This document shows positions 8,874-15,947 of a DNA stretch of 29,882 nucleotides, piece after piece. The DNA lies in contig CAYXEN010000028.1 of assembly GCA_964464035.1 (NCBI GenBank), forward strand, positions 1-29,882, read 5' to 3'. The notes under the pieces are model-generated. The model was not told where the DNA came from, ran no database searches, and saw nothing but the letters and a program-made list of their open reading frames with translations. The stretch is from CAYXEN01 sp964464035. GTDB taxonomy: Bacteria > Krumholzibacteriota > Krumholzibacteriia > WVZY01. Position numbers and translations under genes: made by a program. Numbering within the stretch: position 1 is the stretch's first letter; the number at the start of each line of letters is the position of its first letter.

Positions 8874-8952
8874 CGCTGCTCCTTGTTGCGAGCGATGATT
8901 ATACAAGAGTCGGGATCTCGTGCCAATCGCCGCGGGTCCTATTGGCCTCGCC

Positions 8953-9019
8953 GAGGCGCGGGGTACCCTCCTCCGCTCATGCACTTCATGAAATCGCGTC
9001 GGAGAGCACCCCGCGCCTC
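8953..9019 (-). terminator. Large inverted repeat between two minus-strand genes
   Basis: Perfect 12-base arms GAGGCGCGGGGT (8953-8964) and ACCCCGCGCCTC (9008-9019) enclose 43 bases, with an inner CTCCG/CGGAG pair (8971-8975, 9000-9004). It begins 6 bases past the stop codon of the small secreted protein gene and ends about 80 bases before the deacetylase start. It could act as a factor-dependent terminator, a 3'-end stabiliser or a processing site. No T-run follows, so it is not a classical intrinsic terminator. Confidence 0.5.
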
Positions 9020-9024
9020 TGAGC

Positions 9025-9555
9025 CTACCTGTAGTAGAACGTGACCTTCGCAGCCACTCCCTTGCCCAGCACGTCGTCCCTGAGCGTGAATGTCCCGTCA
9101 CGAACGCCAGTAAGCTTGCCGATTATCAACCCGTGGTTTTTAGATGCATCGCCCAGATATCCCCGGACTATCTCCGATACATCCACAACCACACGCCTCT
9201 TTGGGCCTATCGCCACGTTCCTCGGCCCAAAAGCCGCCTCGCCAAGCTCCGCTTGATATGATCCTCCCCTCAACTCCCCCTTGAGCGCATAAACCTCAAG
9301 CACCGGAGTCTCGTTCACCGCATCGCTCGCCCCCTCGACGTCCACGTAGAACTCCAGGTAGGCTCCCGTAAGCGCCTTGCCGGCCGGTACCCGTGGCAAA
9401 GGCAATTGAACCGTGTAGTAATCCCCCGGCTCGTGCAACACCACCTGTGCACTCCCAAGCTCGACCTCCTCCCTCGCCCCCAAGACCGGCACTGCGCTTG
9501 CCAGCACCAGCATGCATGCAACTATTATTATCCCCCTCATCGTTCTCCTCGTCAT
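9025..9555 (-). CDS. Small exported protein, DNRLRE-like beta-sandwich
   Basis: A 176-residue secreted protein. A signal peptide (MTRRTMRG, then a hydrophobic stretch ending ASAVPVLG) is followed by a mature domain of alternating beta strands. Its features resemble the DNRLRE / CBM96-like fold found on surface and extracellular proteins: 'GAYLEFYVDVEGA', 'VLEVYAL', the late helix/loop 'VVVDVSEIVRGYLG', 'NHGLIIG' and a final 'AKVTFYYR'. That assignment is by pattern only. The ATG at 9555 is chosen because AGGAG sits 9 bases upstream; a longer in-frame reading from 9597 lacks such a site. It lies 48 bases after the subtilase gene, so it is probably the third gene of the surface-protein operon. 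It has no C-terminal sorting domain of its own. Confidence 0.65.
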   Translation of the reverse strand: MTRRTMRGIIIVACMLVLASAVPVLGAREEVELGSAQVVLHEPGDYYTVQLPLPRVPAGKALTGAYLEFYVDVEGASDAVNETPVLEVYALKGELRGGSYQAELGEAAFGPRNVAIGPKRRVVVDVSEIVRGYLGDASKNHGLIIGKLTGVRDGTFTLRDDVLGKGVAAKVTFYYR

Positions 9556-9603
9556 CTCGACCATCTCCTTTCTATGTTCTTCCCTTATGATGCCCATACC
9601 TTC

Positions 9604-12600
9604 TCATTTCAGCAGCAATATCTTCTTCGACGCCCCGAATGCGCCTGCGCGCATTCTCACAATGTACACGCCGCTCGCCACCACTTTCCCCCCTTCGTCC
9701 CGCCCGTTCCACCTCACCGTGTAGCTCCCGGGAGCCTTCTCCTCGTCCACGAGCATTCTCACCAACCGCCCCCTCACGTCGTAGACCCCTATCTTTACCC
9801 TGCCCCCGGGCCCCGGAACCTCGTAGCTCACGCTCGTCGTCGGATTGAACGGATTGGGATAGCTCTCTCCAAGCGCATACACATCGGGCGAACTCTCCCT
9901 GCCGCCCCCGTCTCCAGGCGGCTCCGCCGGCGAGCTCGGATTAGGATCATTCGAAAGCCAGGGATCATAATCCACGGATCCGTAGAACTTGCTCGGCAAG
10001 GGACCCCGCCGGCCCCAGTAATTGTCCTCAGCCATGATCGTAAGCCCCGCCGTGAAGTTCGATACGTCGAAGCCCGTGTTGTTCCTGAAACTGTTGTTGC
10101 CCGGCGAAAGCCCGGTTCCTTCCGAATCATGCCCGAGATCGGGATTGCCACCGTTTAAGCCTCCGGCCCCGGTGTTGTTGCCGCTTATCACGTTGTTGGC
10201 AAAGATCCCTTCGGCCCCCTGGTCGCACTTGATTCCGCCGCTGTTATTGCTGATCGTGTTCGAGAGCACCAAGGGATCAGTCGTCGCCCCTGTAGAGAAT
10301 ATCCCAACGCCGTTGTTATCGAGCGTGTTGCCGCTCACAAACACGTTCGTATCACTTAGCCAGATCCCGTTGGTCGTGTTCCCTTCGAATGTAGAGCTCG
10401 CTACGCTACCCACCTGCTGTGTCCCCATCGACGAAGCCACGACGAGCCCCGTATCGTTGTTCCTGATCGTATTCCCGCTTAGCGATAGATCCGCGGTGGC
10501 CGAGATCGACACGCCGAAGTAATTCCCCTCGATCGTGCTCTGCTGAAGATCAATCGAGCTAGCGCTCCCGCTCACGAGAATCCCATAGACGCCGTTGTCA
10601 TGGACGTGGCAGCCGGTCGCGCTCAGCGCGGATGCCAGCGTCCCGTAATAGGGATACGTCCAGATGCCGTATTGATCGCAGTTTGACACCGTGACGTTGT
10701 CCAAAGTGCCCGTGCCCTTGCGGATCGAAACGCCGAAGTCCGTGCACCCGGTCACCGTTGAGTTACTCAAGCTCAAGTCGTCGTGGCTCTCGATGCCCGC
10801 TTCGCAGTCGCTCACGGTGGCGTTCGTTATGGTCACCGGCACCATGTGCTTTATGCCGATCTCGGCGTTCTTTACGATCACGTGATCCAGCGTGCCGCCC
10901 GAGCTTGTGCTCATGAAACGGATCCCCGCCCAGTCGGTCCTGCCGCTCCCGTTCCAGGACTGGAAGACAACGGGGTTCGCCGCGGTGCCGTTTATGTTGA
11001 GCGTTCCATAGACGTCGAACTCGATCTTCGAGGGGTCTCCTCCGGTCTTCCCGTTGTCGTCGCCGTCTACGTAGATCACCGTGCCGGCTGCGATAGTGAG
11101 GGTCTTGCCCGAGGCGACCGTGAGGTCCCCCGAGACGTAGGCCACGCCCGACCACGTGGTATCGCTCGAAACCGTGCCCCAGCGCGTAAGCGCGCGGTAG
11201 GCGTTCACCATGCCGGCGCCGAGCTTGCCCTGGGTGTAGAGAGGATCGTTCAGGGCTTCGGCGCCTCTGGTGAGCTCGCTTACGATGAAGTCCTTTGTCG
11301 CCTGCGGGTACATGGCCTTGAGGAGCGCTGCTACGCCCGTGACCTCGGCGGCTCCGCCGGAGGTGGCGACTTCGAAGTGCCGAAAAACATGCGGAGGTTG
11401 ATCACCTATATAATCAGGCAAAGCTGTTGGGATATAATTGCATGTCACTATACCGAGCTGCGAATTATCTGTTGGGGCTGAAGGTGCGCAGATGGAGATA
11501 TCATCTCCATAGTTTGATTGGCTCGTTTTAGCCTTTACCGAGTCCACGGCCGCAACCCGGATGACTTCCGGATATGAGCCTGGATACATCGCCCTCTCGC
11601 TCTGGTCGTCTCCTGCGCTTCCAACCATGATGATCCCCGCCGAATCAGCCGCCGCGATGGCGTCGTGGAGCTGGCTGACGTCGTATTCAAAGGAGAAGCT
11701 CATGTTAATGATGTCAGCTCCCTGATCGATTGCATAATTGATGGCCTCGATGACGCTCGATATCTGAACATAGTGCTGTTCGTCTCCCGCCCTCAGCACC
11801 ATGATCCTGCTGTACCAGCTCGCGCCTGCAACCCCGTAATTGTTGTTCGTCTCCGAAGCGATGACCGAGCTCACCACAGTCCCGTGGCTCCCGGAGCTTA
11901 GGGAATCAGGCTCCGGCATGGGGTCCGGATCGCCATTCCAGAAATCATACCCGATCACATCATCCACATAGCCGTTCCCGTCGTTGTCTGTGCCGTCGAT
12001 GTCGCCGCCCTGGGCGCTTGGATAGTTGTCGAACAAGCCGTTACCGTTGATGTCCTCGGCTGAATTGATCCACACTGTCCCGTCAAGATCCGGGTGCTGC
12101 CAGTCGGCGCCAAGGTCTATGACCGCCACCACCACCGCGGAGTCCCCTTTCGTCACGTTCCATGCGCGGTTTAGCTGCATCTTGTAGAACGTCCACTGGT
12201 CGAGCTGGCCGTCCCCGTTGTAGTCGTTATTGAAATAATAATCGTCGGGAACAAAGTCTGGCTCGATGAGCCAGTTCTTCTCAACCGCCCTTACAAAGGG
12301 TAGTGATTTTAGCTCCTCCATGATCGCATCGAGAGGAGCATTTTCGGGGAATCTTAGAAGATAGACGTTTCTCACCGGTGACCTGGCGCCGAAGAGCGCC
12401 TTGGCGCTCTCCAGGTTCCTCCTCGCAAGGACTGCGTTGAGGTCCGGGTAGGCGCTCGTGATCCCGCTTGGGCCAGTGCTCAGTACCCTGGCATCCCTGC
12501 CTACGAAGGATACCACCAGCTCCCCAGGCATATAGGAAGCTGAGAGCCCGGCTGCCTGGGCTTCCCAGGGGGAGCCCAAGAGCAGGATCACGAGGATCAA

Positions 12601-12633
12601 CGATACGAGCAAAGAAAGTGTGCACTGTCTCAT
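9604..12633 (-). CDS. Secreted subtilase (S8) with beta-helix and type IX-like C-terminal sorting domain
   Basis: A 1009-residue multidomain exoprotein. Domains in order: signal peptide (1-27); an I9-like propeptide (~30-125); an acidic Ca-binding-like insert rich in DxNGDG loops (136-146, 194-202, 211-225); an S8 catalytic domain with D173 (VIDLG), H250 (SHGT) and S425 (ATSGG); a right-handed parallel beta-helix (~500-900, many G-I/N-x-I turns); and a FlgD-like sorting domain (~917-1009). The last opens YPNPFNPTT and ends GVYIVRMRAG...KKILLLK, as in TIGR04183-type tails. The catalytic surroundings are unusual: the oxyanion-hole asparagine is Asp (D342 in SAGDD) and the GTSMAAP motif reads ATSGGAA. 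AGGAGG lies 7 bases before the ATG. It follows the beta-helix gene by 11 bases. Likely cell-surface attached; substrate unknown. Confidence 0.88.
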   Translation of the reverse strand: MRQCTLSLLVSLILVILLLGSPWEAQAAGLSASYMPGELVVSFVGRDARVLSTGPSGITSAYPDLNAVLARRNLESAKALFGARSPVRNVYLLRFPENAPLDAIMEELKSLPFVRAVEKNWLIEPDFVPDDYYFNNDYNGDGQLDQWTFYKMQLNRAWNVTKGDSAVVVAVIDLGADWQHPDLDGTVWINSAEDINGNGLFDNYPSAQGGDIDGTDNDGNGYVDDVIGYDFWNGDPDPMPEPDSLSSGSHGTVVSSVIASETNNNYGVAGASWYSRIMVLRAGDEQHYVQISSVIEAINYAIDQGADIINMSFSFEYDVSQLHDAIAAADSAGIIMVGSAGDDQSERAMYPGSYPEVIRVAAVDSVKAKTSQSNYGDDISICAPSAPTDNSQLGIVTCNYIPTALPDYIGDQPPHVFRHFEVATSGGAAEVTGVAALLKAMYPQATKDFIVSELTRGAEALNDPLYTQGKLGAGMVNAYRALTRWGTVSSDTTWSGVAYVSGDLTVASGKTLTIAAGTVIYVDGDDNGKTGGDPSKIEFDVYGTLNINGTAANPVVFQSWNGSGRTDWAGIRFMSTSSGGTLDHVIVKNAEIGIKHMVPVTITNATVSDCEAGIESHDDLSLSNSTVTGCTDFGVSIRKGTGTLDNVTVSNCDQYGIWTYPYYGTLASALSATGCHVHDNGVYGILVSGSASSIDLQQSTIEGNYFGVSISATADLSLSGNTIRNNDTGLVVASSMGTQQVGSVASSTFEGNTTNGIWLSDTNVFVSGNTLDNNGVGIFSTGATTDPLVLSNTISNNSGGIKCDQGAEGIFANNVISGNNTGAGGLNGGNPDLGHDSEGTGLSPGNNSFRNNTGFDVSNFTAGLTIMAEDNYWGRRGPLPSKFYGSVDYDPWLSNDPNPSSPAEPPGDGGGRESSPDVYALGESYPNPFNPTTSVSYEVPGPGGRVKIGVYDVRGRLVRMLVDEEKAPGSYTVRWNGRDEGGKVVASGVYIVRMRAGAFGASKKILLLK

Positions 12634-12640
12634 CGCTCAT
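12621..12640 (-). repeat. 20-base exact repeat, copy 1 (start region of the subtilase gene)
   Basis: The 20 bases spanning the end of the ribosome site and the first four codons of the subtilase gene recur exactly at 14468-14487 in the same orientation. In both places a purine-rich ribosome-binding stretch follows on the plus-strand right side. Confidence 0.8.
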
Positions 12641-12644
12641 CCTC

Positions 12645-14179
12645 CTATTGGTAAAGGGCCTTTATCCTCCCCCACGATTTCTTCTCCGTGGGAGTCTCAT
12701 TACACCCGACTCCCTTAGCCCCGATCACCCCGCAATCCACTCCATCGGGATGATTCCCCGGGGCACAGGGTGAGTCGCTTTGCAACATGTAGTTGCCGCT
12801 GTCCCAAGAGCCGCAAAACTGAGGATCTACGGAGATATTTCCGTTTATGCCCGTTTGGTCTGTGCAGTCACCAACATATGGGAAGTTAACTTCATAGATG
12901 TTGTTGCACTCCATTACGGGAGGTTCTTGCAGCAAAAGACACAGAATTCCCTGATTAGACCTTGTTATTGTGTTGCGTCTTATAGTCGTGTTCCTGCTGG
13001 CTTGACATACAATCGCGCTCCAACCAAATACCTTATCGATTGTGTTGTTTTCGACAATTGCAGAGAAGCTATCCTCGATATCGATCCCAATATTACTTGC
13101 ATATAGTATGTTGTTTTTCACGATGGGCGTCCCATTGTAGCTGCCAAGAAGAATCCCCGTATCATTCCTCTCGAAATAATTGTTCTCGATCACGGGGGAG
13201 CCGGCACCTACCTGNNNNNNNNNNNNNNNNNNNNNNNNNNNNNNNNNNNNNNNNNNNNNNNNNNNNNNNNNNNNNNNNNNNNNNNNNNNNNNNNNNNNNN
13301 NNNNNNNNNNNNNNTATCATTCCTCTCGAAATAATTGTTCTCGATCACGGGGGAGCCGGCACCTACCTGTATGGCATACGGGCTGATCCGAATGAAACGA
13401 TTTCCTGAAATATAAGAGGAACCGCCTACCGTAATCCCACAACACCCGAATCCACGAAGTTCATTGTCCAAGATCATCGGCGCTGAGCTGTTGCAGTTGA
13501 TGTATCCGCCACATGTATCCATCTCGTTTGATTGAATCAGCGCATCCGAATTATAGTAGCATTCGATACCACCAAAACATCTATTGAAGTGATTGCTAAT
13601 AATCCTTACTGGTGAATGATCTAATCTCACTGCATACCCCTGCTCTATGATCTCGTTATCCCTTATCTCTATCGATGAGTCTTCACACTTTATCCCTATC
13701 TGCAAATCAGGCCCCGCTGGCGCCTTCTCCCTGAGAGCAGCCGCATCGGGGCAAGCGAAATAAACAAACACCATCCTCACCGTAAAGCCCCGAATCTCTC
13801 CCGTCGAGTCAACTCCAGTCACATATATCCCAACATCATTCTGACTCCCATCTATCACAGTCACCTGAGGGCCGGCCTCAGAGATGAGCTTCACATTCTT
13901 GTAGAGATAAACATTCACTTTCTTCATTACTCCCCCCACATCCATCACTCGAGCATCCGTGTACGTGCCTGGAGCTACTAGCACGGTATCTCTCATAAAA
14001 GCACTATCCACCCCCGCTTGAATTGTCGGAGCATCTCCAGTGCTGTCGGGCTTTATGTACCAGGTGCGCGCCTGGGATCTTGAAGAGAAGAAAATAGCTA
14101 TGAAAAAGATAACAAGCGGAGCACTTCTACAAACAGTGCGGCAATAGAAGTGAAATCCAAATGCCCTGACAATCTTCAT
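12645..14179 (-). CDS. Secreted right-handed beta-helix repeat protein, interrupted by an assembly gap
   Basis: As printed, the reading frame is broken by 100 N plus a duplicated 55-base end. If the N run and one 55-base copy are removed, 1380 bases remain: one continuous 459-residue frame joining '...AGSPVIENNYFERND' to 'TGILLGSYNG...'. The protein has a signal peptide (to about residue 37, SSRSQA) and an entry module 'WYIKPDSTGDAPTIQAGVDSA...DTVLVAPGTYT'. Many beta-helix coils follow, each ~22-25 residues with the N-x-I / G-I spacing of NosD-like or pectate-lyase-like folds. The end is an isolated tail, SWGRIKALYQ. GGGGAGGAG lies 2 bases before the ATG. It is the first gene of the surface operon. 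Visibly AT-richer than neighbours: 13561-13620 has 21 G/C of 60. No catalytic residues can be assigned. Confidence 0.82.
13160..13214. repeat. 55-base direct repeat, left copy at gap edge
   Basis: The 55 bases ending exactly at the first N are identical to the 55 bases starting right after the last N (13315-13369). A repeat of exactly this kind at both contig ends is the signature of a de Bruijn k-mer overlap (k=55) left unmerged by a scaffolder. Confidence 0.95.
13215..13314. other. Assembly gap (100 N)
   Basis: Exactly 100 N, a conventional placeholder for a gap of unknown size. It lies inside the beta-helix gene. Flanking ends overlap perfectly, so the true gap may be zero or negative. 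Confidence 0.98.
13315..13369. repeat. 55-base direct repeat, right copy at gap edge
   Basis: Identical to 13160-13214 over all 55 bases. On the minus strand it encodes the end of 'VGAGSPVIENNYFERND', the beta-helix coil where the two gene parts join. Confidence 0.95.
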
Positions 14180-14224
14180 TACTCCTCCCCAATTCGATCT
14201 GCTATTTAAGAGCCTATATCCTCA

Positions 14225-14253
14225 ATAATAATATCCATGATAATTTTTATCAA
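14225..14253 (-). promoter_or_regulatory. Promoter candidate for the surface-protein operon
   Basis: On the minus strand TTGATA (14248-14253) and TATTAT (14225-14230) are spaced by exactly 17 bases. The start point would be near 14218, giving a ~40-base leader with a strong ribosome site (14182-14190) ahead of the ATG at 14179. A second overlapping arrangement uses TTGACA (14263-14268) with AATTAT (14240-14245), also at 17 bases. This matches the sigma-70 pattern; the organism's own consensus is not known. Confidence 0.5.
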
Positions 14254-14262
14254 TTTTCCTAG

Positions 14263-14280
14263 TGTCAACATTTCTTGACA
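14263..14280. promoter_or_regulatory. Palindromic operator-like site 1 (TGTCAA-N6-TTGACA)
   Basis: Perfect 6-base arms with a 6-base centre. It lies 10 bases upstream of the -35 of the promoter candidate and contains the alternative TTGACA -35. The same arms and spacing recur at 14384-14405, suggesting a dimeric regulator site. Confidence 0.5.
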
Positions 14281-14383
14281 GCATCTTGCTTGGGAAGCAA
14301 TCCCAGCATTTTCGCACTATTTGCGGCCCAGCCCGAAGGACTTAAGACTAATAACCTTAAGTGCTTTGCACATGGCCCGCTCT

Positions 14384-14405
14384 GCTGTCAATACGTCTTG
14401 ACAGC
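14384..14405. promoter_or_regulatory. Palindromic operator-like site 2 (GCTGTCAA-N6-TTGACAGC)
   Basis: Perfect 8-base arms with a 6-base centre. The inner 6 bases of each arm equal those of site 1. Centre-to-centre distance to site 1 is 123 bases. Confidence 0.5.
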
Positions 14406-14467
14406 TTGACGCCTCTCAAATAATCTTCCTGGTGGGGATCAGAAAGGCCGGGGAGCTGAGCTTCTCT

Positions 14468-14500
14468 TGCACTGTCTCATCGCTCATCTCCTCCATTCAG
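14468..14500 (-). pseudogene. Gene-start remnant matching the subtilase start
   Basis: Bases 14468-14487 repeat the subtilase start region (12621-12640) exactly. On the minus strand they read GGAGGAGATGAGCG then ATG with codons for MRQC. After that the sequence diverges and meets a stop codon ten codons later. It looks like the decayed or deleted 5' end of a second copy, or a translocated start cassette. Confidence 0.45.
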
Positions 14501-14597
14501 AGAATGGCCTTCGCTGATCCCCTTTGTTGATTGATGCCGAAATTATCAAGATGAAAGAGATGGGTGCTAGAACCCCGGCTCCGAAGCAGCGGGTGGC

Positions 14598-14654
14598 GGC
14601 GATCCGGGGCCCCCGTCGCGCGCAGCGAAGCGAGCACGGTGGGGTGAGATCGCC
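14598..14654. other. Long imperfect hairpin, possible structured RNA or repeat element
   Basis: Arms GGCGATC (14598-14604) and GATCGCC (14648-14654) close a second stem, CCCCCGT (14610-14616) against ACG-GT-GGGG (14636-14644, two-base bulge). Inside is a small CGC/GCG tip around AGCGAA. No T-run follows on either strand. It sits about 150 bases ahead of ald. Confidence 0.35.
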
Positions 14655-14802
14655 GATAGGACCCGCGGCACTCCGGCTCCGAGCCCCGAGCGGCGCACGG
14701 CCGTGAGCGGCCAATTGTCCCTTGAAGCCGCTCCACTGGTGTGATAGCTTACTTGCCGTATTATCCGTGGTTTTTTTCGACGAAGGGGATTGGAGGTTTC
14801 AA

Positions 14803-15909
14803 ATGATCATCGGGATACCGAAGGAAATCAAGCAGGACGAGAGGCGGGTCGCCATAACCACCGAGGGCGTGAGGGCGGCGAAGATACACGGGCACCGCGT
14901 CCTGATCGAGAAGGGTGCGGGACTGGGGAGCGGCATAACCGATCGTGAATTCGAGAGCGCCGGCGCCGAGACAGTCCCCGACGCCCGCGCCGTCTGGGAG
15001 CAAGCCGAAATGGTCGTCAAGGTCAAGGAGCCTCTCCCCGAGGAATTCGACTTCCTGCGAAACGACCTCGTCCTCTTCACGTACCTTCATCTCGCCGCCG
15101 CCAAGGAACTCACCGAGAAGCTCCTCAGCAGCGGGACGACAGCCATAGCCTACGAGACCATCCAGCTCGACGACGGCTCCCTCCCCCTCCTCATGCCGAT
15201 GAGCGAAGTGGCTGGACGCCTGAGCGTCCAGGTGGGCGCCTGGGCGCTCGAAGCCAGGCACGGCGGGCGGGGGATACTAGTCTCCGGCGTGAGCGGCGTG
15301 GCTCCGGCCGACGTCCTCGTTATCGGAGCGGGCACCGCGGGACGCAACGCAACCCACGTGGCCATGGGAATGGGCGCGAACGTGGTCGTAGTCGACATCA
15401 ACCCGAACAAGCTCCGCTACATCGACGATATCCACCACGGCCACCTGACGACTCTCGTCGCCAACGAGGCCAACATCGAGACCGAGCTTGCCAAGGCCGA
15501 CCTCGTCATCGGGGCGGTTCTCATAACCGGATCCAAGGCTCCCAAGATCATAAAGCGCGAGAACATAAAGCAGATGAAACCCGGCTCGGTCATAGTGGAC
15601 GTGGCCATCGACCAGGGGGGGATAAGCGAAACGAGCAAGCCCACTACGCACACCGATCCCATCTATATAGTGGATGGGGTCGTTCACTATTGCGTCGCCA
15701 ACATGCCGGGAGCGGTCCCGCGCACCAGCACGGCGGCATTGACGGCCGCCACCCTGCCCTACATGCTCGAGCTGGCAGACAACGGTCCCCTGGAGGCCGC
15801 CGCCAAGAACCCCGCCCTGGCCAAGGGCTTCAACACGCACGCGGGCAAGGTGACCCACCCCGGCGTAGCCGACGCCTTCGGTCTCGAGTACAGCGAGCTG
15901 CCCGTCTAG
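14803..15909 (+). CDS. ald: Alanine dehydrogenase
   Basis: NAD-dependent oxidative deamination of L-alanine to pyruvate and ammonium, reversible, in the cytoplasm. All landmark residues of the family fall at canonical positions from the chosen start: R15, K75 and H96 for substrate and catalysis, the GAGTAG nucleotide-binding loop at 175-180 with D198 after strand beta-2, and D270 in VDVAIDQGG. The MPGAVPRTST motif is also intact. At 368 residues it is full length. The ATG at 14803 is preceded by GGAGG at 6 bases; an upstream in-frame ATG at 14722 would add an unrelated N-terminus. It stands alone on the plus strand and is convergent with the M16 peptidase gene, 38 bases apart. No clear terminator is visible between them. 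Confidence 0.97.
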   Translation: MIIGIPKEIKQDERRVAITTEGVRAAKIHGHRVLIEKGAGLGSGITDREFESAGAETVPDARAVWEQAEMVVKVKEPLPEEFDFLRNDLVLFTYLHLAAAKELTEKLLSSGTTAIAYETIQLDDGSLPLLMPMSEVAGRLSVQVGAWALEARHGGRGILVSGVSGVAPADVLVIGAGTAGRNATHVAMGMGANVVVVDINPNKLRYIDDIHHGHLTTLVANEANIETELAKADLVIGAVLITGSKAPKIIKRENIKQMKPGSVIVDVAIDQGGISETSKPTTHTDPIYIVDGVVHYCVANMPGAVPRTSTAALTAATLPYMLELADNGPLEAAAKNPALAKGFNTHAGKVTHPGVADAFGLEYSELPV

Positions 15910-15947
15910 TCGGGCTCTATTATATGGGTAGGAACGACGAGGCCGGG

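Larger units (their letters stand above)
14180..14802. other. Gene-poor intergenic region between the surface operon and ald
   Basis: About 620 bases with no convincing gene. The left half (to ~14420) is AT-rich and packed with dyads and a promoter candidate for the beta-helix gene. Around 14468-14500 there is a remnant of a gene start matching the subtilase. The right half (14560-14720) is GC-rich with a long imperfect hairpin and a 10-base palindrome CACGGCCGTG near 14696. A 76-codon minus frame at 14484-14714 has no recognisable features. Confidence 0.6.

Noticed and set aside
7986..9101. Longer 371-residue version of the deacetylase
   Set aside because: The additional N-terminus crosses the 12-base inverted repeat, is Arg-rich, and would hide a good signal anchor that follows a proper AAGGAG site at 8873.
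13160..13369. CRISPR-like or tandem repeat reading of the two 55-base copies
   Set aside because: Only two copies, exactly flush with a 100-N gap; a k-mer overlap explains them better.
14484..14714. 76-codon minus frame in the intergenic region
   Set aside because: No homology pattern; overlaps the GC-rich hairpin and has an Arg-rich composition expected from structured non-coding DNA.
15910..15947. Search for a bidirectional terminator between ald and the M16 gene
   Set aside because: No stem with a T-run on either strand could be found in the 38-base gap.
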